Below are positions 55,369-64,000 of a stretch of DNA of 64,000 nucleotides, one piece after another. A program made the translations under genes and the position numbers. Origin of the DNA: Apiospora phragmitis (Eukaryota > Ascomycota > Sordariomycetes > Amphisphaeriales > Apiosporaceae). The notes under the pieces were generated by a model. That model was not told the origin of the DNA, did not search any database, and saw only the letters and a list, made by a program, of their open reading frames with translations. Position 1 is the stretch's first letter. Each line of letters starts with the position of its first letter. The stretch covers positions 372,001 through 436,000 of the forward strand of contig JAQQWL010000005.1 of assembly GCA_038363925.1 (NCBI GenBank), written 5' to 3'.

Positions 55369-56525
55369 TTATTAGATGCTCAAAGATACCAATGTCAACG
55401 CATAGTTCCAGGTACTCAATTGGCGATTGGCCGCCGCAGAGCCTATGGCGCTATCCTCGCAGGCATAACCGTGGCTCAACTTAGGACTCTTCCGAGGTCT
55501 GGACTGGTCTGCTAACGCATTACTGATAGCGGATGCGGCCTCGGCAAGCCTCTCTAGACCGCTGTCGTTGTTGTCGTCAAGGTGGCTGCTCGACCGATTC
55601 TTGGTCTCATGACCTTGAGGCGACTCGGAAGGTTCGATGTTTATGCCAGCAACATTAAGTTAATGGAGACTGGAGTTGAACATGTTTGCGGATAGGCTGT
55701 CTTTGTGGTAGTTATTGTGGGATGCCTTGCTTGATTACGTTCGCATGATAGTTGAGTGATAGGAAATCTCAAGGTTCTGAAGGGAAGGCAAGTGGGGAGA
55801 AGATGGGAAGAATAAGAGAGGAAGACACACAGGGGGGGGAGGCCAACGATATCCTTTTATAGTTCCTTTCCTCTTTATCTCGGTATTGCTAACCTCCGTT
55901 CCGAGGCTCGCCTGCACTGTCAGGCAATAACAGCCAAGAGATAAGGCCTATCCAGAGACGCCCTGTCGATACCGTCGATGACACGATTGGTCGCTGAAGA
56001 GAGAGTGAAGAAGAACCAAGTAGTCTGATTCAATTTTCAAGGCTGGCAATTGGAAGCGAAGGCTACTAATAAGGGAAAGGAGAAAGAGTATCTATTAATC
56101 TACCTGGTACTCTCGCGCACTGAAGACTAGACTTAGAGGCCCCCCACGTGAGTGAGCCATTGTGGGGTGTCTTCGAAAAGGAGCAAACTCGAAATATAAT
56201 GACCGACTTGGTGGTGGTGGGAAACACTCCCCAGAGAAGTGGAATATTATGGATACTTATAGGACTTATCGGATAGCTAGCGTAATACCGAGCCGGAACA
56301 CGAATGGTAATCACTGAAAGTATGAAAACTCAAACGAAAGTAAGCGAGATTTTAGTGTCGCCGGTCGCTCACGACATCCATTGAAACCGGACCCTGCCCC
56401 AGATGTTCAAATTCCACCCGCCGTCTCTTCTTGGACATGGTGCTGTTGCTGAAATCTCCCTTTTTTAGATCCTACTTCTTGCCTGGCGGGCGTGTCAGTT
56501 AAGCGTTCAGAGAGGTCTCATTCGA
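55369..56525. other. No gene recognised
   Basis: Ordinary composition; short frames without features. Confidence 0.4.
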
Positions 56526-56681
56526 CTAACTTTGTATGGCTGCAGCTCTCTTATCATTATATACCTTCTTATCCTCGCGTAATTGGTCTGCTGTCTTACG
56601 GTCCTGTATTTCCTTGGCTTGTTTCTCCTCATCTTCGGTCAACTGGATTTTGTTTATTTCCCACTGCTTGGTTCCAGACAT
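56526..56681 (-). CDS. 51-residue charged helical peptide
   Basis: The internal ATG at 56681 opens MSGTKQWEINKIQLTEDEEK and continues as an Arg/Lys/Glu-rich helix (QDRKTADQLREDKKVYNDKR) to a stop. The composition looks selected, but the frame is short and unsupported by any family. It could be an exon of a spliced gene. Confidence 0.3.
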   Translation of the reverse strand: MSGTKQWEINKIQLTEDEEKQAKEIQDRKTADQLREDKKVYNDKRAAAIQS

Positions 56682-58077
56682 TGTGTCTAGACGTGGTGGG
56701 TTTCGCAGTAGCGGCTTTTGAAAGTTGCGAGTGTGCTTGGGTGTGGAGCGCAAGATTGAGGAGTGTACTGTCTGGTCGAGGGTGTGAGGGCTGCGCTTGA
56801 TTCACCTCAGAATATCACCATTTGACGAGGGGCGAAGCACTGCTATTTATACATAGACAGGAGCCTTCATGAAAACATATATCCTCTACACTCGTTCTTC
56901 TTGCCAGCGAATGCCAATATCGTCCTTCTCGTATCTGGATAGCACCATTTTGCCGGCATTGTCCTTCCTGCACCCGGATACGACCTTCTTATCATAAAAG
57001 GCTTCGAATGAAACCGGCCTGCCTGCGAAATAGAGAGTGGTGAAATAAGTGCAAGTACGTCGCAACCGGAAGCGAGAAGGGCGATACCGACGAGCAGGTG
57101 GTATTCGGATGTGAGGTCGATACTAATGTGTGTGTCGTCCGGACGCGAGAGAGGCAATACTGGCCGCCGCTTGTTAGCAACGCACAATTCATGCATCAGC
57201 AGAGTAGCAGTTTGTGTTATTTGGTGTGGTAGAAGGCAAATATTTGGCGAGGAAACGAAAAGAGGATACCGAGTAGTCTACATCGAATCGAGAGAATACA
57301 CGGCGTGCGTGGGATTCATGACTCACGGAAAACCACAAGCGACCATGGCCCTGAAACATCATGCTTATGGGTGTAATCCTTCTCGCGTCCGGATGCTACC
57401 TACTTGTGAGGATGCAATCTTTCAGTTCTGTTGGGTTGAAGGATGAGGAGGCATCAAATCGAACGATGTAAAAAAGTCAATACAAGGACCTGAACCTCGG
57501 CACGTCATGCAGCGTGGGATGTGCTACATCAACCTGCAAGCGTTTACTGCTTTGAGACTGGCCAAAACCAAATATCAACTGCCATGTCCAGATATGGCAA
57601 ATGGACAGTGGAGTTAGAGATAGCCCCATGCCGGCACAGGGATACAGCCCCTATTGGCCGAACTCACGGGTGATGGGCTGGGTCATGCATCATATCCCGC
57701 AAGGTCGCACCACTTATAGGACGCTGAACCTGTTAGTACAGGGATTTATGACACTAGCTTCTGGTGATCAGTTCATGCTTGAACGGGCCGATGTTTCCTT
57801 GGGTGTGTAGGTCATACCGTATTACCCCTGCCAATGTCGCCTGCATATCCCGCAAAGCCGCACCACTCACCATCGCCGAAGCTGTCAGTACAAGGGTTTA
57901 TGTCACTAGTTGCTGCCTATGCATACATCTGTATATTGTGGCGCGAAGTAGCTCCTAGCAAATGGCCCACATGCGTTGCAAACAATGGATATGATTCGAT
58001 GTTATCCACCCGCAGAGCTTCCAGCATGATAAGAAATATTGCATTGATATATGACGTCCTAGTAACATGATGCAGGA
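56682..58077. other. No gene recognised; contains a roughly 75-bp direct repeat
   Basis: Ordinary composition. See the repeat at 57688/57841. Confidence 0.4.
57688..57914 (+). repeat. Imperfect direct repeat, two units of about 75 bp
   Basis: Unit 1 (57688-57762) and unit 2 (57841-57914) share CATATCCCGCAA, CGCACCACT, CTG(T)TAGTACA and GGTTTATG-type blocks, with many C/T and A/G differences. The spacing is about 153 bp start to start. Confidence 0.65.
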
Positions 58078-58410
58078 CTACCTAAACAGTATGATATGCC
58101 TCTCTAGGTCTTGGATGCGCACATTGACCTGAACCGAGGGCCAGCCGCAGATGGAGTTAAAGTGCAGAGAGAGGTAGTAGGTCTGACGGCAGGAAAGGAA
58201 GTCGTTGCAATCTACTGGAACAGGTGGCAGGGGTTCCTTTTCGGGGTCATTCAAGTCCCACACGGGTATCCAGACATTGATCGTTCCGTTCGGCAGGGAA
58301 AACCCTTCGTATGTAAGTATAATGTTGTTGTTGAAACATTCTAACACCACGTGAAGCCCAGCGACTGGCTTCTCCTGAGCGTCACACACTTGGCAGGTGA
58401 GAAGAGCCAT
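58078..58410 (-). pseudogene. Transthyretin/HIUase-like protein, lacking the active C-terminus
   Basis: A 110-residue frame starts MALLTCQVCDAQEKPVAGL, the characteristic start of 5-hydroxyisourate hydrolase-like proteins, and continues with beta-strand-like segments (LHVVLECFN, LPNGTINVWIP, YYLSLHFNSI, VQVNVRIQDLERHIILF). True HIUases finish with a His-x-His stretch and the Y-R-G-S tetrapeptide needed for catalysis. Here the frame stops right after HIILFR and no YRGS is seen. HIUase hydrolyses the urate-oxidation product in purine breakdown (family knowledge). This copy is either truncated or a divergent non-catalytic relative; an unseen 3' exon is not excluded. Confidence 0.6.
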
Positions 58411-58704
58411 TTTCGTGACGGCTGCGTTGTTGGCTGGTTCAGCTCTGAGAGTGGCGTGTGTTACGGTTGTCTTCCAGAAACCGCCAATCTGGAAACTGGA
58501 AACCTAAACCCAAGAGCTGTTAGCCAGTTCCCCGCTTCTGTCAACGTGCGCCTGGGTGGGCTGCGGGGGCCCAATGTACCCAGGTAACGGGGGGCGAGCG
58601 GAATAACAATGTTACGCAGCCCCGCCTAGCCCATGGCTCATACCCATGTCGCAGCTATTCCCGATGACTCCGCGCCTGAAAAGACAACGCCCGCATAGTA
58701 CGTA

Positions 58705-60741
58705 GTGAAGATGTCACTCAGCTATGTCCAAGGAGACGGACAAGTACTTACCCTACGCGATGCTCTTCTTAGCCAACCTCTTAAGGCACGCGGCGTTCTA
58801 TCCGATGCATTGTTCCAATGTAACCAGGAGGTTCTATTGGATACCATGGATTACGTCCGCGCCGAGCAGGCCATTCGCACCGCTCTGTCTGCCTTCCGTG
58901 CCGACCAGGACCGCTGGGTGAAGACGTATATCCTCACCCGTGTACTTGAGTCGCGGGTACAGCGAAGCAGACGCGCAGACCTCGTCCACCTGGCCTTTCA
59001 TCTGGGCGGGCCAATCGTTTTGGCAGGAATCTATCACGCCACGAATGATTCACACCGCAATGTACGCAACCGTGAGACCCTTGAATTTCTTCTTCAGGCA
59101 CCGCAGGGCACTTTGCAAGAGCTGTTTGGGAGGGCCAATAGATTTTCGTGTAACACGTCGATGGGGGGCTGGCTTCAAAAAATCATGGCCAAACTGCCAT
59201 TGGATGCCAAGGATCTGGCTTGCCTGATGATTGCCCTCGGGGTCACAGTCATCCCCCAGTGCTTATTTACTCGAGCCCGGAAGCCCACGTCTACATGGGG
59301 CAGCAACGGCGAGGTATCGCCGGTCGCCACCAGCGTCACCCTTATGGTTCGCAATGAAGAGAGATTCGGGGAGGCTCTCCGTGCTCTGGAATCGGTACGG
59401 ATGATAACGGTCACCGATCAATCAATCGAGGTCAACAGCCGGTTCAAAGAGCTCCTAGGCGACTGGGGACAGGATGCGAAATGGAAGACCGAAGCTGTCA
59501 GACTCGTCTGCCACGCGTTTCCTAAGTCCGCAATCATCGAGCCCGAGTGAGTACACCAGGGCGCCGTCCTGAGCGTAGCTAATCTTATCTACTTAGCTAT
59601 GCGGTAGTAGGGCGCCTGCTACTACCACCCCTTAGACATGTAATCTCGTATTTTGATGAAGTCTCGGTTCAGTCTACGCACATGCTTGTTGTCGTTGAAG
59701 GCTGCCTGTCCGCCTCCTGTTTCGCTGATCGTGCATGGAAGGAGAAGGTACTTCGTATCGCCGACAGGCTGCTCCCGCTGCGAGCAGAGACGACATTGGA
59801 CCACTACTGCAGATGCGGATCCAGCTACGGCAAACAACCCTGACGCGCCTGTATGGGAGTGCAGGCGAGCCCGACTTCACTATTCCAGCCACCGATGAAC
59901 GAACCAATGGGTACTTCGCTAGCGAAGTGACCTTGCGGGTGCAAACATGTCTCGAGTCCGGGTTGCTGGCCTCTGCACGTAGCATGCTATCGAGATACAA
60001 CCCTGGCCGGTTTGGAAGGCTCTCGGCGTTCGAGGCGGCCCAGAAGCAAGAAATCGCGCTGCTAGAAGGTAAAATTTGCCGTCTAGAAGGTCAGTTCGCC
60101 GCTGCTTTACCTCTTTTGCTCAGCTGCATGCACCATCATTGGCTGGAAACCAGGTGTGTTGTCCATCTGGCTGCCGTGGAATGTGAGCTTGGCCAAAGTT
60201 CCAGTGCGATCGACAGGCTGGACGCCTTTGTTAGCACCGCTGTTTCGACTCGGCGCCCTCGATTGGCCCTCGCCAATGCTCACCTCACCCGTCTCTTGGC
60301 CGCGCTACGCGACAAGAAACCGTACATGCATATGATTCCGGCCACCCAACGTCTCTTCACGGCCTTGGATGAGACAGGGGGTAAAGAGACGGGAACAGAA
60401 CGCTTATGCTCGATCGGGTAAACATCGCGATCGCCCTTGCCATCTTGGAGCACATAACTGGTAATCTAGACACGGCCTCTGCTGCCTGGCAGCGCGCTCT
60501 TGGGGACTCCAAACGCCATCATGCATCCCCAGGCTACACCGACATGGTTATTGCATATTCCTCGTACGAGCTGGAGACGCGCCGGGGAGACCCTGCTGAG
60601 GCTTCCTTATTGGAGGCCAAGGCCAGACTCTTGTTTTCTGCCACCGGTCGCCAATACTACATGACGTCCCTTGGAACCATCTGGCCTGACATTGTCGGCG
60701 ATTGGCTCGAGGCGTCGGGTAGGGAGCGGGTCATTCGCTGA
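58705..60741 (+). pseudogene. Helical-repeat (winged-helix/TPR-like) protein, possibly an NLR C-terminal remnant
   Basis: The first segment (58705-59546) ends with EALRALESVRMITVTD and TEAVRLVCHAFPKSAIIEP, which resembles the winged-helix end of fungal NB-ARC/TPR proteins, followed by a GTGAGT donor at 59547. A downstream piece, STHMLVVVEGCLSASCFAD to VLRIADRLLPLRAETT (from about 59671), is in one frame, and TPR-like helices (EVTLRVQTCLESGLLASARS, RFGRLSAFEAAQKQEIALLE) are in another. The last piece (60406-60741) overlaps in a third frame (LDRVNIAIALAILEHITGNL, WQRALGDSKRHH) and stops at 60739. The frame changes without clear introns suggest decay. No NACHT or NB-ARC P-loop is present. The NLR link is inference. 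Confidence 0.45.
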
Positions 60742-60780
60742 TCAGATCATACAGGCCTGGCGGCTGCGGGGCACATCCAA

Positions 60781-60930
60781 TAGGTGGCGTCCAATCTGTC
60801 CCATACCAGGGTCAGATACAGAAGATCAGATGTGGTAGGACAGACTTCCGTTTTTGACAGGGGGTGGAACAACGCATGCAGCCTGTAGGTGGTGTCTAAT
60901 CTGTTCCATACTAGGGTCGGATACGGGAGA
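60781..60930 (+). repeat. Imperfect direct repeat, two units of 46 bp
   Basis: 60781-60826 and 60885-60930 both begin TAGGTGG and contain CAATCTGT/TAATCTGT and AGGGTC(A/G)GATAC. Almost all differences are transitions. Spacing is 104 bp. Confidence 0.7.
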
Positions 60931-61460
60931 TTGAAGGCTTATCGTAGCGACCACGGGTGGCCAACGTCCGTGTATGCATACAACCATCTCTATTAAACTG
61001 TCCGTGTGAGCAATCACGCACTTGGTCATATATCATCTACCAGACCACTGTACGCATCTGGCTTATGATGGAGTAGGAGGTGGGCTGGATTATGCTAATC
61101 CGTTTGTAACACCCGTGCATATGCTGCACCAAGCAACCGTGCTAAGATTGATGTGTCCGTGGCTGTAGCACTAGGAACCCTTCGCGGGCCTTGTGCTGAT
61201 GCGAGCCCGCGTGAAAGGAATATGCAGCCTGCTACAGTAACCTAATGGATCTAATCCCATGCTTAAAATCTCCACTAACTCTTGGTCTTGCCGTCGCTTT
61301 TGCTGCCCTGGTTGGTATCCTTTAGTAGCCCGGCAAGTAGATAGAGTGAAGTGCGTATATTTCAAGCAGCAACAGAGTAGCAGTTAGTAGTATAAATCCC
61401 TGTATGGGCAGGCTCAGCGGTGTGCCAGTGGTGCGTCTCCGAGGGGTATGCAAGGCTGCA
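60931..61460. other. No gene recognised
   Basis: A near-perfect hairpin, CCTTCGCGGGC ... GCCCGCGTGAAAGG, lies at about 61178-61218. Otherwise nothing. Confidence 0.4.
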
Positions 61461-61464
61461 AATC

Positions 61465-61600
61465 AACCAATCAATCCAACCACCTAACGGTGGTTGATTG
61501 ATTGGCTGATTTCAACCACTCGGCGCTGGTTGATTGATCAATCAGAGGGTGTTGGTTGATTGGTTGACTGATTGATTGATACTGGTTGACGATCTCGTGA
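61465..61600. repeat. TTGATTGA/CAACCA subterminal repeat cluster of the hAT element
   Basis: Many copies of GGTTGATTGATT-type words and their complements lie within 135 bp just beyond the transposase stop, including a hairpin around TAAC (CCAACCACC/GGTGGTTGATTG). hAT transposases bind short subterminal repeats (superfamily knowledge), so these are candidate binding sites. Confidence 0.6.
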
Positions 61601-61623
61601 TAATTTTTGGTGTTTCGTGTAAC

Positions 61624-64000
61624 TTATACATCGTCCTGCTCTGGATCGCTCGATAATAACCACCTAGTTGCCCTTGATCCTGCCTGATCTATCGTGAGAT
61701 TCTCGACCTCCCTTTGCTCCAGCTCTTCTGTTATCGATAGGAATACAGTATCAACATTCTGGATTATTCCAGCTCGATACCAAGACCTCAGTGTCATTGA
61801 CATGTCCACGATATCCATATCAAGACTAGACCGAGCGTGAGTGAGTAGGCGACCGGTCGAGGAGAACAATCTCTCGCATTCGGCAGACATCGACTGGATC
61901 GTAAGGAAATCGAGGGCCATTCGCGAGAGCCTAGGGTATCGGTCACGATGGGTGTGCCAGTATTGGATCGGATCGGCGTCGGTATCTGCTGGATCAATGC
62001 TCTGTTGGTACCAATGTAAGTATTCGTTATCGCGATCGTCGTTGCTGGGGCGCCGTTCAGTTGCTTGCTCGCGTTGCTGTTGCAGGAAGGAGGTGAAGCT
62101 ATTCACACATAAGATCGGCTGGTGTATCGCTGGCGTATTAGGCCGAGGGTTCGTGATATCCAGGTCCCTATACTCCTTGTTCCATATACCTCGAATCTGA
62201 TCCTTCGCATCGTGTATCCATTCAGGGTGCGCTGGCCAAAGATACTCGAGGGTTCTCCATCGTTGACCTGGATGGAACACGTGTGCGGCGTAGTATATCG
62301 GTGTGTGGTGTAAGAGGGCGTAGTAGTCATTGATCTTTGACCAAGCGGCGTTGATCCCGATGGCGTATTCTCTCGGATCAGGGTACAATCTCGACTCTTC
62401 CTTATATTTCTCCAGCTTCTGAAGGATGAATTCAAAGCCTGATAAGTAGTGGTAGATGTGACCGTATGAGCCCTCAAAGCCACCTGATCGATGCCGTATT
62501 TGACCATCGCCTTCCAATTGGATAAGGCAATCCTCAAAGTCCTTTAATATCACGGCGATCCGAGAGAGAGCAGACCAATCGGCAGAGCTCAATTCGTTAC
62601 ATTCTTGAAGGAAAACAGGTATGTTACTCGAGGCGTGTTGCCGAATCTCACCAGTCACAGGCGACCGGTTCTCATCGGCCCATTGTTGATAAAATCGAAC
62701 ACGCGTTATCTCGATGTATTGGCGTAGTTTGATCCCTCGCTTGATCATATGATAGGTTCCTAACCAGCGCGTCTGGTTATCCTTGACGAGCTGCATTGGC
62801 TTCTTTCGATGGTCGGCAGGGTTATTAGAATCGGCGTAATCGTTCTTTTGGACAGTCAGGAATATATCGTTGAGACGGTCGCTTTGATCGATCGCGATCA
62901 TAAGGATACGGAGCTTGCCAACAGGCCCTTGCTGGCGCCACTCCTCGTACTTGGCGTTGGTTAAGATATCAATATCATCAGAGTCATCGAAGGTGCGAAT
63001 GTCATCTGTTGTTGATCCTTTAGGATCAAGCAGAGCCTTAGCAGCGAGGTTCAGAATGTGGCCGAAACAGCGACCTCGGCGACGGCGTCCATCAAATCTA
63101 TACGCGTTGCCGATAAAATCCATTGCCGTATCCATGTTGGAGGCGTTATCGAGAGTGAAATATCCTACTTTGTTGCCAATGTTGTACGAGTCGATAAGCT
63201 TTATTATTGCGGCGCCGACGAGGTCGCCTGTATGACTACCTGAGACTTCCGGCATACCAAGTACGATCTTTCGCGGTTGGTTTGTGAGCTTATCGCGAAA
63301 GAAACAAGTTAATCCATATACGTTATGTCTGTTCCCTGACCTCCAACCATCGAACGCGAAGTGTATTTGACCAGGGGCGTTTTGTAGTACGGTAATAACA
63401 GTTTGGTGATGGCGCTTAAACTCCTGGATAACTCGCGATCGAAGTGTAGTACGTGACATAATTGCTTGTTGAGCCTGAACTTGGGGGTTAAGGTAGTTAC
63501 AGACGGCGTGAAATCCAGGCGAATCAACACTGCGGAAGGGTAAGGATTCGTCGACGATCCATTCAACAATAAGGCGTTGAAAGTATGCCTTATCGAAGGA
63601 ACTGTGTATCTTATGTATGATCCTTACATCGTCGGCGTTATTAGCGTTCAGGTTGGTTAGGAAGGATGTTAAGTCCCGGCGCTGGGAGGATTTGGTGCGA
63701 TCTGAGAGCTCGTTCCTTGACTTCGTAACACTGCCAAGAGGCGCCTTGATATTATGTTTCGTGTATAAATGGTTCATCGGGTTCGAAGTGTTTTGATGAA
63801 TGAAAGAGACGCTGGTCGGTGGTTGTTTTGTTGCGCAGATCTTACAGATCCAACACCTCTTCTTGTCTTTAATAAAATCGAGGCCAAACCTCCAGACCCA
63901 GGCAGTTCGGCACCCAGGCGTATCTGGAGGTAACCATGGGCCGCAACGCTTAATAAACGCGTGTAATTGTTGTTCGGTCCAGGTAGGAGGCTCGACAGTA
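61624..64000 (-). CDS. hAT-family transposase, open reading frame, runs off the window
   Basis: The frame is open from the window edge at 64000 to the TAA at 61624, at least 790 codons with no internal stop. The N-terminal part, upstream of the ATG at 63777, has a BED-type zinc finger (CWICKIC...H...H with LYTKHN). The catalytic region shows HFAFDGWRSGN and GYFTLDNASNM, the two Asp motifs. The C-terminus has the hAT dimerisation/Glu motif (RMALDFLTIQSMSAECERLF, SSTGRLLTHARSSL). The layout is like Restless/Tf-type fungal hAT elements. No RIP signature is evident, in contrast to the rest of the window, so this copy is recent or protected. The 5' start lies outside, so whether the frame is complete is unknown. 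Confidence 0.93.
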   Translation of the reverse strand, partial: TVEPPTWTEQQLHAFIKRCGPWLPPDTPGCRTAWVWRFGLDFIKDKKRCWICKICATKQPPTSVSFIHQNTSNPMNHLYTKHNIKAPLGSVTKSRNELSDRTKSSQRRDLTSFLTNLNANNADDVRIIHKIHSSFDKAYFQRLIVEWIVDESLPFRSVDSPGFHAVCNYLNPQVQAQQAIMSRTTLRSRVIQEFKRHHQTVITVLQNAPGQIHFAFDGWRSGNRHNVYGLTCFFRDKLTNQPRKIVLGMPEVSGSHTGDLVGAAIIKLIDSYNIGNKVGYFTLDNASNMDTAMDFIGNAYRFDGRRRRGRCFGHILNLAAKALLDPKGSTTDDIRTFDDSDDIDILTNAKYEEWRQQGPVGKLRILMIAIDQSDRLNDIFLTVQKNDYADSNNPADHRKKPMQLVKDNQTRWLGTYHMIKRGIKLRQYIEITRVRFYQQWADENRSPVTGEIRQHASSNIPVFLQECNELSSADWSALSRIAVILKDFEDCLIQLEGDGQIRHRSGGFEGSYGHIYHYLSGFEFILQKLEKYKEESRLYPDPREYAIGINAAWSKINDYYALLHHTPIYYAAHVFHPGQRWRTLEYLWPAHPEWIHDAKDQIRGIWNKEYRDLDITNPRPNTPAIHQPILCVNSFTSFLQQQREQATERRPSNDDRDNEYLHWYQQSIDPADTDADPIQYWHTHRDRYPRLSRMALDFLTIQSMSAECERLFSSTGRLLTHARSSLDMDIVDMSMTLRSWYRAGIIQNVDTVFLSITEELEQREVENLTIDQAGSRATRWLLSSDPEQDDV

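Overview
The window looks like nuclear DNA of a filamentous ascomycete (Pezizomycotina, probably Sordariomycetes). Supporting this are short introns with GT...ctaac...AG signals, a HET-domain gene, a SesB-like alpha/beta hydrolase, Fot1/pogo-type TA-inserting transposons, a hAT element, Gypsy pol remnants, and a long TA-saturated tract of the kind made by repeat-induced point mutation (RIP: C to T and G to A in repeats). I found no tRNA, rRNA, telomere repeat or Starship captain gene. All calls come from reading the sequence; no database search was run.

Layout. 1-10.1 kb is gene-bearing: a secreted type-B carboxylesterase (one frameshift), a GMC oxidoreductase pseudogene with a large internal deletion, a SesB-like hydrolase ending in a short G-N-V...F-G motif, a divergent small locus carrying two more copies of that motif, and a long coiled-coil/proline-rich protein with two frameshifts. 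10.5-25.1 kb is a RIP-saturated transposon block whose boundaries can still be read: a 2.16-kb TIR element, two full-length copies of one 1.85-kb Fot1-like family, a second Fot1-like family with a solo LTR nested in it, a pair of direct LTR-like repeats, and a minus-strand Gypsy pol. 25.1-32 kb holds a Myb/SANT-chromodomain gene with one nonsense codon and a third, lightly mutated copy of the 1.85-kb transposon. 32.7-34.4 kb is an intact HET-ankyrin gene. 37-55 kb is a graveyard of decayed ORFs, including a kinase-like fragment, a BCS1-like AAA ATPase and several unrecognised families. 55-61 kb has small ORFs, a transthyretin/HIUase-like fragment and a helical-repeat gene. The right edge carries an open hAT transposase that runs off the window.

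One 205-213 bp solo LTR family occurs four times, each copy with a perfect 5-bp target duplication.

The best candidate for something new is the 4.46-7.06 kb locus. A lipase-like effector carries one copy of a roughly 24-residue motif at its C-terminus, and the divergent neighbour carries two copies. This resembles the logic of fungal amyloid-signalling pairs (HET-S/NWD2, SesB/sigma), but the motif does not obviously match the HET-s, sigma or PP types as I remember them, and no NLR gene sits beside it.
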